DNA of 64,000 bases from Carallia brachiata (taxonomy: Eukaryota; Streptophyta; Magnoliopsida; Malpighiales; Rhizophoraceae). Made by a program: the position numbers and the translations under genes. Positions 11,977-24,360 of the stretch are shown here, in pieces (position 1 is the first letter of the stretch; the number at the start of each line of letters is the position of its first letter). The stretch covers positions 2,177,044 through 2,241,043 of the forward strand of contig JADCRB010000064.1 of the NCBI GenBank assembly GCA_021464245.1, given 5' to 3'. A model generated the notes under the pieces. The model did no database searches. It saw nothing but the letters and a program-made list of their open reading frames with translations, and was not told the DNA's origin.

Positions 11977-13768
11977 ATGGATGGGGTTCAAGATCAGTTA
12001 GAGATCAAGTTTCGCTTGATAGATGGGTCTGATATTGGTCCCAAATCATTTCCTGCTGCAACAAGCGTTGCAACCTTGAAGGAAAGCGTTCTTGCTCAAT
12101 GGCCTAAAGGTCAGTTGTTGTAATATTTTTTTTTTTCTTGATCCTTTCTTTGGGAAGCTAGAAGTCCATTTGTCTTGACACTGGACTTTCTTTCATCTTA
12201 AAAATTGTGTGATTTATTTGGTCTGTTATTGATCTTTCGCAACTTACAAAAAGGGCGTCCCAGTTACACACCAAGGCTCACACTTTGTTGTTCACAACTC
12301 ACAAAAACAGCATCCCGGTCACACACCAAGGCTCACGCTTCGTTGTTCACAACTCACAGGAGAATTCTTTTTCTCTTTTCATTTATCTTTTTCTTTTGAT
12401 GAGAAATCATTATCATGGGTGATACAAAGTGGACTCTTACGTTATTCTGATTATGTCAAATGGATGATAGACATATGGAAGAAGCATGTGCAAAACAACA
12501 ATTTCTAACCAGTGCATAATATTTTGAAATCCATGAGAGTAGAATGTCAACTTGACACAAACCAAGAAAGTAATCAAAGTTTATACACAACCAGGCTTGA
12601 AAAGATGTTATGAACTGTTGCATATGGTTTGTTGGGTGACTAAATGTGAGAGCTTTTTGGTCATGTGTTCCCTTTTGCATAATGATTTCATTGTATTTGG
12701 ATATCATCGGAAAGAATGTGTTATTATGTTTGTGGAATATATAAACCAAAGCAATTGAGCTTCAATAGTACTAATAAAGACTTATAATTGTATCCTGCCA
12801 ACATGCTATATGGAATTGTTTTTTCCTTTCTGTCTTTCCTTCCTCCTTTTCCCTTCTTTGTTTAATTGAACTTATTTTACCTCTCTTGCTTTCTTTCTTG
12901 GAAATTTAGATCTTCGCGTTGTTGACTGCTTTCTTCAATAAACATAGCAGAGAATGTTTCATGGAGACACGAAAAGTCAGTCAAAATTATTCATCATTTC
13001 ATCTCCACGATACATTGGGGATTTTTTTTTTTTTTTTCGGAGGTTGAGTGGCTACTTTCATTGATATTTAGATGGTTGTAACCAACAAACCTGAAACAGA
13101 AAACACAAAGTGTTGCACTGCTTATCTAGTTGATCCTAAATTGAAGACATCTTTGTCTTTGTTCTTTTGCTGCTCTTATCTAAATTGGTGCTTGATTTGA
13201 TTCAAAGTACTTTACAACTACCTAAATTGCTGGACCCCTTGATATTTGTTTATCAGAGAAGGAAGATGGGCCAAGGACAACAAAGGATGTCAAGCTAATA
13301 AGTGCGGGAAGAGTATTGGAGAACAACAAAACAATAGCAGAATGCCGGAGCCCATTAGTTGACATCCCTGGTGGGGTGACAACAATGCACGTTGTTGTTC
13401 AACCACCTTCACTGGACAAAGGTACAGGTAGTCAAATAATCTAGGTGACCTCTTTATTTTGTCCAATTTTTTTCCAGAACTACAGTAAAATTTGCAAATT
13501 ATTCCTTTTTCAATGGGTTGTAATTGGTAGCCTCTTAGAAAGGACTAGCGTAGAAACTTACTAACGTCTGACAACTCATATGCGAGGGAAGCATTTGCCA
13601 TTTAGACATGGACTTACTGAATTGCTTGGGCCAAGTGTGGTTGCCAATTGTTTATTCAATAGATGCCCTTTGTGATACCCTACTGAAATGAACATCCTTT
13701 CTGGTGGGGCAGAAAAGAAAGCAGATATTAATTCCCAGCAGAACAAATGCGGTTGTGTTATACTATAA
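11977..13768 (+). CDS. MUB: Membrane-anchored ubiquitin-fold protein (MUB)
   Basis: The exons are 11977-12109, 13257-13421 and 13713-13768. They join in frame to 117 codons plus a stop, the usual MUB length. The N-terminus contains LEIKFRLIDGSDIGP, and KLISAGRVLENNKT and TTMHVVVQP follow; these are hallmarks of the ubiquitin-like beta-grasp fold of MUBs (about residues 8-95). The protein ends CGCVIL: the last four residues, CVIL, form a CaaX box, and the final Leu favours geranylgeranylation. Family knowledge: prenylated MUBs sit at the plasma membrane and dock group VI ubiquitin E2 enzymes (UBC8 family). The sequence is closer to Arabidopsis MUB1/MUB2 than to MUB3. Leader exon(s) probably lie upstream: a plausible donor (ATTAG|GTAAAT) is near 11527. 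The coding part looks intact. Confidence 0.92.
12241..12360. repeat. 55-bp tandem duplication in MUB intron 1
   Basis: A unit that contains ACACACCAAGGCTCAC and TTGTTCACAACTCACA is present twice with a period of 55 bp (12241 and 12296), and a third copy starts at 12351 but runs only about 10 bp. The copies differ by several substitutions, so the duplication is not very recent. It lies inside the first MUB intron. Confidence 0.85.
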
Positions 13769-15600
13769 TTTGCAGCTTCAAGAGCAGTGATCGATGGCAT
13801 CAAGGTGAACATGGTTTCTTGATTCTCTGTTTATGTTGCATCCTCAACTTTGGAGTTCGCTCCTTAAGTTAACTTTAAATTTTGGTCTACTTTCATTGTA
13901 GGGGCAACAAGCTTAGAGCTGTTATGGGTTGCTGAATGTTGGAGCCAATGGCATTATGCACATTCATCATTAGTCAAATTTAGGTGCAGGTCTTTGCATT
14001 CTTCATATAGTTTGTGCTTTTATCTATTTGTCACACATGATTGCTGTTCACTTAAGCATTCTTGGTCAGATGCAACATACTCAGATTTGCATGCCTGTTC
14101 TTTTTCTTTCTCTTCTTTTTTTTGGTTTGCCTGGGCGCCTACTGCCCAATTTTGCCTTTGAAAGTTGTCTATTATTTGGCAACATTGAGCATCACAGATC
14201 CTGAGATCCAGGCACTCCAATTAATGTTCTTGGTTGTAATTTTCACCAGATGGTAGCCACTGTTCACAAAGCTCTCGACAGGGCATTGGCATGTAATAAA
14301 AAATTTAAATTAAAAAAAAAATTCTATGACAAGTTTTCCTGATAGTTCAGCATTTTTCTTTTGGAAAAATTATCATCATGTTGACTTGATCAGGCAATTC
14401 AATAAATTTAAACATCTATATAAATCTTCACTTCTGCAAGCTAAAACTAACATCTACATCTTCAAATTCAAGCATATCACGTCAAGATACTTTATTCGTG
14501 TGCAACCTCCTCGGGACTTAAGGCTGCTCTTAGATGGTGATTGTCAGGAAGCTGTTTTCTTTGTTACTAGCGAGTATTTTCTATTTTAGTTTTTGTTATT
14601 CTATTGCACACCCGAAAAAAAAAAAAAAAACACCGCACTTCTGTCAAACCACCTTCTGGTGTTTACTTGATTCGATGTCTCATGTAATAAATTATTTTTG
14701 ATTTCCATTAACATAAACAATTGAAGACTTTCACATCATAATAACATAATAGGCATTATATTTTTGTATTTTGATTTATAAAGAAGTTTAACTAACGGGC
14801 TTATTACACAACAGAGACATAGATGAATTTCAATCATGGGCGTGATCTTCCTTAGCATTTTTTGTTATTTTCTTTTTGTGGTAGATTTGTTTTTGCTAGG
14901 GAAAACAAGAGAAGAATCAAACTTGGCCATTTAATTGTAATTATGTATTGAAAGGCTAAAAATATACAATTAATAGTTAGTGCAATCTATACTTGCAAAA
15001 CGCACGTTATGGTCACATTAAACAAGTCCATACAACATACTAGGAAGCTAACGTATTAAGGAGCAGAACCGGTTAAACTCTTTGTCATGATGGCAGTAAA
15101 TATTATCAACATACAAGCACTATTCTTGATTTCACTAGAGCAAAGTATAATCAAGAACAGACATAACATCGCAGATCCGCTTTGCACATTATTGAGGGCG
15201 AATTTTGCTTGGAAGACGCGGCAAAGTTACAGAGACTTAAAGCAATTATAGTTCAACAAAGTATTATCATCCAATATGGACCGCGGAAGTATCAACATTC
15301 TAAATTACAATGCGAGTTGAACAGACAACCAAATTGATGGTCAAAGCAACTGATCAATCACAGACAACAGGTTTGTATGAATTATTGCAGATACCAATCT
15401 GAATCTGCAATCCTAGAACAAATATGGCCATACATAAGATGTACATAGTATTACACAGCCTCAAGGTTGGATGATTGGAATGAGCCAGTCAGCAGTAGCT
15501 TCTAAACCATTCATTATGAAACATTGGGCCAGGGAAAGATTGTAAGGCAGTAAAATTTCAAAGATCAGGAGAAATTGTCACCTGGATTCCACCCTAACAA
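13769..15600. other. 3' regions of convergent MUB and F-box genes
   Basis: This stretch lies between two genes that point toward each other. The first ~500 bases are probably the MUB 3' UTR, possibly with one spliced segment (GCATCAAG|GTGAAC near 13804 and TTGTAG|GGGC near 13903). The remainder may include a long 3' UTR of the - strand F-box gene. No additional protein is supported; the 87-codon frame at 14326-14589 has no recognised features. Confidence 0.35.
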
Positions 15601-16672
15601 AGCCACCAGACAGCAAGTCACACTTGCATACACACTAGTTGAGTTCTCAACAAAACAAAAAACACCTCCTGCAATGAAGAGTACTGATTTAGAATTTAAT
15701 CACCTAAAGCACAAAAAGTTTCTTTAGAAATGTTTCAATAGCACGAATGTTTGGCACAACAAGGAAGGCACTGAAAGTAGTATGGTGCACTTCAAACTGG
15801 GTATCATTTGCTTACACTAATAGGTTAATCAAAACAAGTTTAATTGAGACGGAATGCTAAAGTGCATGCAACACCAAAAGAACAAGGCACGAAGACCAGA
15901 AAAGAACCAAATGTATTCACAGGAAGGTTCAGGAGGCATTCATTGTGAATAACTTGAGGGAGGTTCATCCAAGGCACCTGGCCTATGTCTGACTTTAGCT
16001 TATGATTCTTCTTCCATACCTTCAAATGACAATTCCTAACATCATCAAGCCAGAGTAAGGTTCAGCAAAAAGTAAATAACTGATATTTCTGCTTTAACAC
16101 TAAAATTATTCGAGCAAGCTGTTAAGCAGAACTGTCTTCCAACTCCTCAATGGTAATTATTGATGGTCAAATATTGTCCTATATAAATTTCATTATCTCC
16201 TAATAGAAAACAGATGCCTCAGTGCAGCCCCCACAAGGACGAATAGCATGTCAATAAGTGTAGAATATAACGAATACCATTCAAAAGATCATTGAGTGAG
16301 AGAGACATCTCTTCCTCTACAGTCAATCATCATATATTTATTCACAACTACTTTTCACTTCTGTTCGAATAAGCTTGCTCCTTCCCAAATTAACAACGCG
16401 TGCAATTTTCTTGAAATGCAACAATCTCAAATACAATAAGTAAATCCTCCGGCAATATGCCCAAACTTAAAGGAATCAAAGAAGGTCTTCTTCTTGACTT
16501 CAACACAAGATTTTGTTATATTGTTAAGTTTTCTGGGGGTAGAACTCAATCGAATTAGAACTATCAAAAACAGTTTACCAAATATCCAATTCTTCAAAAA
16601 ATTTTAGTTTAATTGGTAATTGACAGCAACATAATGTTTGGAAGAAAAGATACCTAGGTGCCATTCCAACTA

Positions 16673-17422
16673 TCACTCCAACTCGGACGCCTCTTCTGAA
16701 TCAGACAATGGTAAAAGCGTGCAGATCCCAAGCATATGACCATTGAGGCACACGTAATAATCGACACAATCCTCATAGGAACCCAGACGACAACTGGCAC
16801 TTTGCGGTATCATTTTGGCTTGTTCCATGCTCCACAACTTTGCCTTACAATATGGGCACACCTCTGAAGGATGAAATTGAGCCCCCCTTTTGATCAGCAT
16901 GTTCCTGACTTTTGACACGGCGAACGACTTGAAAACCCCTCGGAAAAATCCAAGATCCTCTCCTTCTTCCCCTTGATCAAGATGTTCACAAGGGTCAGAG
17001 ACATATAAAACATCTGTTCTACATTGTGGCAACAGAAAGCTCTTTCCTGAAGTCCTAGAAAACCGAGTCCTATAAACAAAATGACCAGGAATTTGAATGC
17101 TATTGAATAGGCCACCCTTGCTACATCCTGAACAATAGATAAGCAACTTCCCAAGTGCTCGCCAATTCCCATCAACAGTGTGGCTTCCACTGGATTGCAA
17201 ATCAATCATCATTTTTGGGGCCCTTGTTTGGCAAAATTCCTTCCATAGCACTCGCTTGGCAAGATCATCAAACCATTTGCACACACATGATAGAGTGGCA
17301 ATCAACTTGGGGTTCCAGTTCAGCTGTTGAAACACTAAAAATATCGCATATTCACTTAGGTGCCCTTTTGTGCATTGACAACTCGAGGAATGTGTGCAAC
17401 GATATTGCTTTGTTAAAATCAT
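16673..17422 (-). CDS. EDL3: EID1-like F-box protein (EDL3 type)
   Basis: A single coding exon encodes 249 residues. I chose the ATG at 17420-17422. The frame is open to a GTG at 17426-17428, but that position is the first base of the exon after a good acceptor (TTTCTTGCTAG|GTGGACATG), and MILTKQYRC matches the family N-terminus. The F-box spans about residues 19-62 (LSEYAIFLVFQQLNW, SCVCKWFDDLAKRVLWKEF). Downstream are the family block FRTSGKSFLLPQC-like region, PSEVCPYCKAKLWSM and NGHMLGICTLLPLSDSEE. F-box proteins select substrates for SCF ubiquitin ligases. EID1 acts in phytochrome A signalling, and Arabidopsis EDL3 is an abscisic-acid-responsive positive regulator. Two G-box/ABRE motifs lie upstream. 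Assignment to EDL3 rather than another EDL is from memory of the family. Confidence 0.85.
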   Translation of the reverse strand: MILTKQYRCTHSSSCQCTKGHLSEYAIFLVFQQLNWNPKLIATLSCVCKWFDDLAKRVLWKEFCQTRAPKMMIDLQSSGSHTVDGNWRALGKLLIYCSGCSKGGLFNSIQIPGHFVYRTRFSRTSGKSFLLPQCRTDVLYVSDPCEHLDQGEEGEDLGFFRGVFKSFAVSKVRNMLIKRGAQFHPSEVCPYCKAKLWSMEQAKMIPQSASCRLGSYEDCVDYYVCLNGHMLGICTLLPLSDSEEASELE

Positions 17423-17428
17423 GTCCAC

Positions 17429-18466
17429 CTAGCAAGAAAGCAAGGAACACCAATATTCTGATATAGAGAAAGAAATGATAAAGAATCAAGAAGTACAGAG
17501 ACAATAAAGCTCATAATGCAACAACATTCAAGATCACAGATTATACAGATTAAGACCAATAAAGACCAAGTCTCAGATATCAATCACAAGTCACGTGTAA
17601 AATATACATTGATTCTTTCTAATATGTTGCTCTTTCTAAGCAATGGAATAAGAAAGTAGATTTTAGGATAACTATCAGGAAGTCAAGGGCTGAAATTCTT
17701 AAGGATGAAATATTGAACAACAAAACTTAAGCCTGTATAAAGATAAAATATGAAGTTTTCAAATTTCGCATCTATCGTGGCAATAAACAATTGCATATCA
17801 TACAAAGTATCTTCCAGATTACCATAATAATAACAAAGAACTCCAGGAATGAAGTTACTTGAGATATGCAATAACAGAAGTTGCCCAAATCAGCAAAGTA
17901 AATTGATACAGGCTGTCTTGCTTGCATTATGCACAACTTAGATATATGCATCTGAACCAATAAAATAGTCATCATTGTGTCTTATTATTCCAGGCATTCA
18001 GACAGTATGAATTCCCTATGGCTATATGCTTCCTCACCTCCCTTTCAACATCATCATCATTATTGTTATAATTTAGTTGTACAAAATCACGAACATAATT
18101 TTCCAACAAACGCCAATAATATTAAGAACTAAGTGAAAGATTCAAACTTTGTCCAAATTCCAGCATCAAAAGCATTGTATTGGATCAAACAAACACAGAC
18201 ATAGCTTGCTTCGTCAATGCATGAGATATATAAATACCCAGATCCAAAAAACATCCTTGTTAAAACCTCAGGGCATTTTTTTAACAAAAACCAACATCAA
18301 ATTTGAGACAATTACTTAAGCCTATGCAAACCCACTTCACGCATTCACTTGATTGCAGAAAATAAGCACTGAAAACGATAAACATACAAAACCCTTGCCA
18401 AAAATCAGATATCAACGACAGAAACATATGCAAGAAGCTGACAGCGACTGGATCTCAAATTCTCAC
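17429..18466 (-). other. Leader intron of the EDL3-like gene
   Basis: On the - strand a donor GCCTTAG|GTGAGAAT (GT at 18465-18466) and an acceptor TTCTTGCTAG|GTGG (AG at 17429-17430) delimit an intron of about 1.04 kb that ends six bases before the start codon. The upstream exon would carry most of the 5' leader. The borders are inferred from splice consensus, not from transcript data. Confidence 0.5.
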
Positions 18467-18852
18467 CTAAGGCAAAAAGAGCCCCTCTCTTTTTCAGCCT
18501 CCAAAACCCCAAAAGACAAGCTGTGGGCAGAAAAAAATGAAGAAAGATTGAATCTTTATGAAGTAATTCCCAATAAAAACATAATTTCCAAGAACACAAA
18601 AAAGTGAAATTGAAAACTTACTACTCACATGCAAAAGGGAAAGTGACCAAATTTCCTTTTTCTACAGGGGTATTATTGTCCACAGAAAGATAATCCACTT
18701 TCACAATGGTATTGAGAGCCAAAAGAGTGAGACAGGAAAGGAAGAAGAGGACTTTGGTTCCATATAGAAGAAAAAATATTATAATATTTATTAATCTTGA
18801 TAAAGGAACAAGGCGGTTTTCCAACTCAAAACAAGGACAAGTTACATCCTCC

Positions 18853-18858
18853 CACGTG
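18853..18858 (-). promoter_or_regulatory. G-box in EDL3-like promoter
   Basis: A palindromic CACGTG in the context TCCACGTGGG (- strand) lies just upstream of the inferred leader exon of the EID1-like F-box gene. bZIP (ABF/AREB) and bHLH factors bind such sites. Confidence 0.5.
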
Positions 18859-19042
18859 GAAAAGAATAATTAGCTGGCATCTGCTGGGAAGCCTAGGCGA
18901 GGATAATTGTCTTATGTGTCAGCACTTGATTGGAGGGTGGTTTTGACATTTTGCTAATCAGGGATGGCCCCACATTGTTTTTTTTTGTTGACGCTCTGCA
19001 AAATTTGTCTCCGCAAAAGATTCCAAAATCCTAGCGTTTTGC

Positions 19043-19048
19043 CACGTG
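19043..19048 (-). promoter_or_regulatory. ABRE/G-box in EDL3-like promoter
   Basis: Read in the orientation of the F-box gene, the site is GACACGTGGC, a textbook abscisic-acid response element with the ACGTGGC core. It is about 190 bp upstream of the other G-box. The pairing of two ACGT elements is typical of ABA-inducible promoters. Confidence 0.55.
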
Positions 19049-19228
19049 TCAGGCGTAACATCTTTGCAGACGTTTCTTATTGGTTTACCACTGTTGTTTG
19101 TGCCTCCCTGACGCCCTATGGTTGGTTGGGCAGAGATATAACGCTTTAGTCTACATCCAACTTACTAAAAAGTAAATTTTACAGTGTTTAGTTGCTCACA
19201 GCAATCTCACAAAATTCATGTTTAAATT

Positions 19229-19583
19229 TAATTAATATATAAAAATATCATTAATTTTATCTAAAAGTAATAAATTTAATATTAACTTAAAAAAGTAATA
19301 AATTTAACACTAATTTTATATACAGTAACAAATTTAATACGTAATAATTTTATATAAATAAATCTGTCTGTTTCGATAATAGATTTATAAAAATATGATT
19401 ATTTCAATGACATAATAATCATATAAATTGATGTCATATTATCAAAATAGTTAAATTTTGTTCAAAAATTTTACAGTGTGTTAATTTATTACTTTATGTA
19501 AAATTAATGTTAGATTTATTATTTTTAATTCAATATTAAATTTATTATTTTAAATAAAATTAGTGATATTTTTATATATTAAC
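19229..19583. mobile_element. AT-rich fold-back element
   Basis: The left arm (about 19229-19333) and right arm (about 19488-19583) are inverted copies of each other over roughly 100 bp. Matching words include AATATATAAAAATATCA and AGTAATAAATTTAA on the left, and their complements on the right. The central ~150 bp is unpaired and non-coding. This is the structure of a long-TIR MITE or fold-back element. The ends are approximate and I could not identify a clear target duplication. Confidence 0.6.
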
Positions 19584-19599
19584 CCTTAATTATACCGTA

Positions 19600-22500
19600 A
19601 GTCTTACTAAAATTTAAATTCAAAATCTTACGTTAAAACTTGACGATTATCACAAGATCTTGCGTTCAATCCTTTACTTATTGAGGATTAATACATGTAT
19701 TCGTATCATTCAGTTAGCATAATAAAATACATCACATTGCTGAGCTAAATTGAATCCACATAGAAACGTAGCCGGTGATTAGTATAAATTATGTGGAGAA
19801 ACCAATCAATTCAAAAATTTTAAGTTGTTGGATGATACAAAATAACATCTTAAATTTTAACATTTCTTTTCAACTTTCATCTATCAGACAGAAAGATTCC
19901 GATACTGTGTTGAAAAAAAAAAAAAAAGAAGTTAACAAGAAGCCCACTAATGGATCACACATGACTTTAAAAGTCTCTAAAAACCCAGATATCAAATAAT
20001 CCAACTTTATCCTTAAATAACACAGAAAAGGTTCATCTTGTGTTTATGGACAACGCTATTGCTTGAGTCAATAGAAAACGACCTGTCAAAGGGTTACTTA
20101 TTTATTTATTTATTTATTTATTTTTTCAAACTTTCTCATTTGTTTTAGGGGACCATTACATTTTCGGACAAATATGTCCGATTAAGTGCCTGATCCTACG
20201 TGGCAAGTAGGGGCCAATCAATGAAAACATTAAAAAATTAAAAATTTAAATAAAGGGGCCCAAAATTCAAAATTTGAATTTCAACTGAACAGTATTAAGA
20301 TTAGATTTTATTATCTGAAAAAGAAAATCTCTCACAATAATGGATCGGTCCAGGAAAGAAAAATGCTCCAAACCTTGCAAGACAATTGGAATCATGACCA
20401 CGACTCCAACAAAGGCCACCGTGACTCCAAGAAAGAAAAATGCTCCAATAGTGAGAGATGGCCTCAAAAGCATTAGGAAAAGAGAAGGCAGGAGAGAGAG
20501 GCGGAAGTGAGAGAGGTTGTATGATGAGAGAGAAAGAGGAATTGGAGTATGAGGCCAGAAAGAGGGGGAAACAGAGGGGAGAGTGCGAGGACTGAGTTTT
20601 ACGACGAAGGCATCGAGAAGTACAGAAATCAAGAATTCACTACGTTTAAGGTAATTGAATTTATTTTAAATAATCCATTCAATTAGTTCTGTAAAACTTG
20701 CATTGACATGTAGATTTCATGTAATATTGCTTAGTTTCCGATCTTGAGATAGATTACATTAAATTTGGTGATAAGTAGGGGTGTTGACGTTTACATTAGG
20801 TGAAATATATTGGGGTTGTTGACGTTTTCTAGACCATAGTTGCAGCAAAGATTTCATTCCATTTCCATGACCTGAAGTTTCAATTCCATTTTTATGACCT
20901 TGGACTTTGTATGTGGTTAGCGAATATGAAAATTGATAACTTTGACGTCTTTGCCTCCATATTGGACTTCCAATTCCATTTAATTTTAATATTTTCACAT
21001 AAACTTGGCACATGTGAACAAAATATGCTTTATGCAAGCTATTTTTTCTGTAGAAAAAAACTTAACAAATACAAATATCGTGCCACAGTTGAACCGAAGC
21101 TGCTTTATATAAGCTTTTGACTGGGGGAATTAATAATTTATCAAAAATAAACTTGAAAATGACAAGAAAAGACAAGATTCATTTACTCTTTTATCCTTAG
21201 ATTTACTTTATTGTATCGTTGATGAGGCTTGAACGCCCGCCATTACTTGGTGGTTGTTTTTTTTTTTACCTTTTTTTTGTTCTATTGAGAGGTGTAGTTA
21301 GAAAGGTTTCAATTATCCATAAAACCAATAGACTGGATTCAAATTGAACAAACACAACTGAACAATGCATCCAATGTGGATTAGGAATTGAATTGTTGTC
21401 AATAATGAACTAAAATGGTCATTTAATTGTATGATATGCTTACTTAGTGAATGACATTTAAAGAGTAGAAAAAGTGAGTGGAAAAGATTATGAAACACAG
21501 TCAGAAGTGGCAAAAAAGTATTGAGGTTGCTGGTCTTGATTACGACTACACCGAAATTGTATAAAGTCATTTATTTACTTATTTTTTCCAATTATAAAGG
21601 AGTGTCAAAATGGAATGTATGCAATAATGGTCATTTTGTTGCTCTTATCTACAAGTGCTAACTCTGAATTTCTCAAAAATTCGATACTTGGAGAGAATGA
21701 CTTTATCACATATGAAAGAGTCAATGAAGCGTTTCACTATATGATTTGAGAAATATCTGTACCCTGCCTTAATTAAGAGCACCAATTGTGGAAATCTTAC
21801 AGTGTCATCATCAAGTGTGCGAGCTTGGAAATGGAAACTTAACTAGTATCATATTTAGCTTTTCTTTTATCCCCCCCCACCCTTTCATTCTTTAAATGGT
21901 AAAAGGCAAGCCTTAATTTAATGGCTTGAACATGGATGCAACAAAGTATTTGATTTTGGCTTAGGCCCTAGAACTTAAACTACATCTCACTTTTAGCCAT
22001 AGTTCCTCTTTGTTTTAAATATCAGTGAATTTGTTTGTATGATTTTGAGCATCTAGTGGCTTGTGGTTGGTGTTTATTTAATATAAAGGATGTGCATTTG
22101 CAGGTGGGTGACATCCAACCTGCTCTAAAGAAGATAATGTTTATTTCACGGCAATCTTTCTTTTTATTTCTTGTGCTTTTCATTGTATTTTCAAGGATGA
22201 AGGGAATGCTCACACTTTCATTTGATTCCGACCATGCTTCTATAGACAGGATTATGAAAAGTGGAAATTTGTTCAAAGTCTATGCTGTATGTGGCAGAAT
22301 TTCTAGTGATGTTAGCTCTTGAAATGTTGAATCTTTCACATTTGAAGAGAAAGACTGTTTGTAATAGTTTATATTGTTATCTTATAATTTAGTGTCCATT
22401 CAATTGATTTAGACGCGGGTGGAGTTTAGGTTGCTTTTATTTCCTAACGGATTGCGATCGTAATAGCTTGAAAGAAACAATGTCTTTTGCCTTCTTGTCT

Positions 22501-23507
22501 CTAGATTTTGATGATATTGAAAAGTTTGAAGGGTCCTGTTACATGGCCGAAAGAAGTGGCTAGAAAAATTGCGGAATGCAACTGGTTGGATTCCTTGTGC
22601 AGCTGTCTTCATTACAAGTGCAACTAAACGAAGGAAAAAAATCACCTATCTTTTCATTACACAATGTACCTAGCTGGTTGCACAATAAATGCAATTGGTT
22701 GCAGTTCTGGACAATTTTCTGGAAATTTTCCTTTCGGCCATTAAACTTTTCCCAAGTTTGAAATGACAAACAATAGTAGAAAATGCCGCATGAACACGCC
22801 AATGACATTGTAATCTTTCTTATTGGAAATGAGAAGCCAACCCTTTATGAAGACTGGAGAGGAAAGAATCTTGTTGCATCCTAGCAGCTGTTTTTTTAAT
22901 CCATAAATGAATCTGTTGTATTACTCAAGCTAGCAAAACCTTGTAATTAGGGATAATTTTGTTATGTCCAAAATTGACTATCTAACTTGCTTTTTCTCAA
23001 AGTGAATTGGCCATCCATAGATTAGTTGGTTTACTAAAGATCCTCTAGCCAACAGACTATTGGAATTTTTTTTTTAAAAAAAATTTGTAGTCATAGATAT
23101 TAGACGTAGGTGGGATCCTAAAGTTTTGTGACAGTAGGATAAACGTGCAAAATTTTTTATTTTTCAAAATTTGACACTTCTTTTCAAAAAAATATATAAT
23201 TCTACATCAATTTGGATATGAATTGCAACAAGTATCACAAATTTTGCAACTGTCTACCAAAAAGTAAAGTAGGCCAATTGCAATATATATATATATAATC
23301 AACAATCAAAATTAGAATTCAATTTTTGGAACATGCATAGAAGTCTATTAAAATTTACTATTAATGACTTTATTTTGGGCGAATCAATATCACTTTGGTT
23401 TATTGTCATCCCGTGAATTAATATCATATAATTGGTTTTTTTTTTTTTGGGCAAATAATTGGTTATACTTAATAAGGTGCTTCCACACACAAATAATGTG
23501 AATTTTA
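19600..23507. other. Gene-free spacer
   Basis: No gene is supported in this stretch of almost 4 kb. It holds a (TTTA)n microsatellite at about 20095-20122, one copy of a dispersed motif at 20153-20205 (see separate entry), and a purine-rich GAGAGAG-containing zone at about 20455-20590. The longest frames (20267-20632 on - and 22035-22322 on +) are low in complexity or match nothing I recognise. Confidence 0.45.
20153..20205 (+). repeat. Dispersed motif, copy A (inverted partner at 26881)
   Basis: The segment runs from CATTACATTTTCGGAC to GCCTGATCCTACGTGGCA and includes the short palindrome CGGACAAATATGTCCG. A diverged reverse-complement copy is at 26881-26930; the block TGCCTGATCCTACGTGGCA is identical in both. 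Confidence 0.7.
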
Positions 23508-23786
23508 GGGTGTGTTTGTTTCTTGTAAAATATTTTACAGGAAAAAATTTTACAGGTTTTCTGGCGTTTGTTTCACGGAAAATATTTTACATAGGCAAAA
23601 TTTGGGGAAAATTTTTAGATTTTCAGGGAAAATAACTTCTCCTTTTGCAGAGCTGAAGTTATTTTCAGGGAAAACACAAACTGTGCTATAAGTAAATGAC
23701 AAAGAAAAATCATTATTTTAATGCAAATATTTTCCCCTGCAAATATTTTACAAATGTAAGTTATTTTACAGCAAACAAACGGACCC
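23508..23786. mobile_element. Tourist-like MITE
   Basis: A 279-bp element starts GGGTGTGTTTGTTTCTTGTA and ends so that its complementary strand starts GGGTCCGTTTGTTTGCTGTA. The terminal inverted repeats stay matched through TAAAATA. It is flanked on both sides by TTA (23505-23507 and 23787-23789), the target duplication of PIF/Harbinger transposons. The interior is AT-rich and non-coding. Both the ends and the target site agree with a Tourist-class MITE. Confidence 0.8.
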
Positions 23787-24360
23787 TTAGTGTTGAAATC
23801 TGAATTTTCAAATTTTATACAAATAAATGCTCCAAAAAATATTAAAAGTGCAACAGAGCATATTAAATTTGCAACAACACTGACAAAATAAGTAACAAAT
23901 TACAACATTGTAACCAAATTACTACTAAACTGTTTTATATCTAAAAATAATCTAATTGCACAGTTAATACTTATTGTTGCACACTTACTCAATGGACAGG
24001 AATTAAGCGATATTTATATTTATAAAACAAAATTAAGCTCTCCATAGTTCAAACTCTATACATATTTTTCTCTTTTTATCTCCAACTATCATCCTTTTCA
24101 CTATCTTCATTTTGACTTCCCACCTATAGCTTATTATTATTTTATTTAAGAACATGTTTGACATGTAGTATGATTGTTGAGGCTAAATGTTAGTCATAAA
24201 TGAGAACTTAATGTTGATTGGACAGTGAGTTAGTTAAGTTTTGGAGAAGTATTTGTCAATTTTGTAAATAAGGTTATGGCCAAATCACTATGATAAACAA
24301 CGTTATTAACAATATAAGGTAACTACAATTATGGTTAATTATAGCTACTTACATAGTAAT

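Noticed and set aside
17423..17428. Start of the F-box protein at 17428 (GTG)
   Set aside because: Nuclear plant genes initiate at ATG; the GTG is the first codon after the inferred intron acceptor, and the ATG at 17422 gives the family N-terminus.
20267..20632. 121-codon - strand frame with hydrophobic stretch
   Set aside because: It lies in a purine-rich repeat-like zone; the Leu/Ser/Pro richness follows from base composition and I recognise no family.
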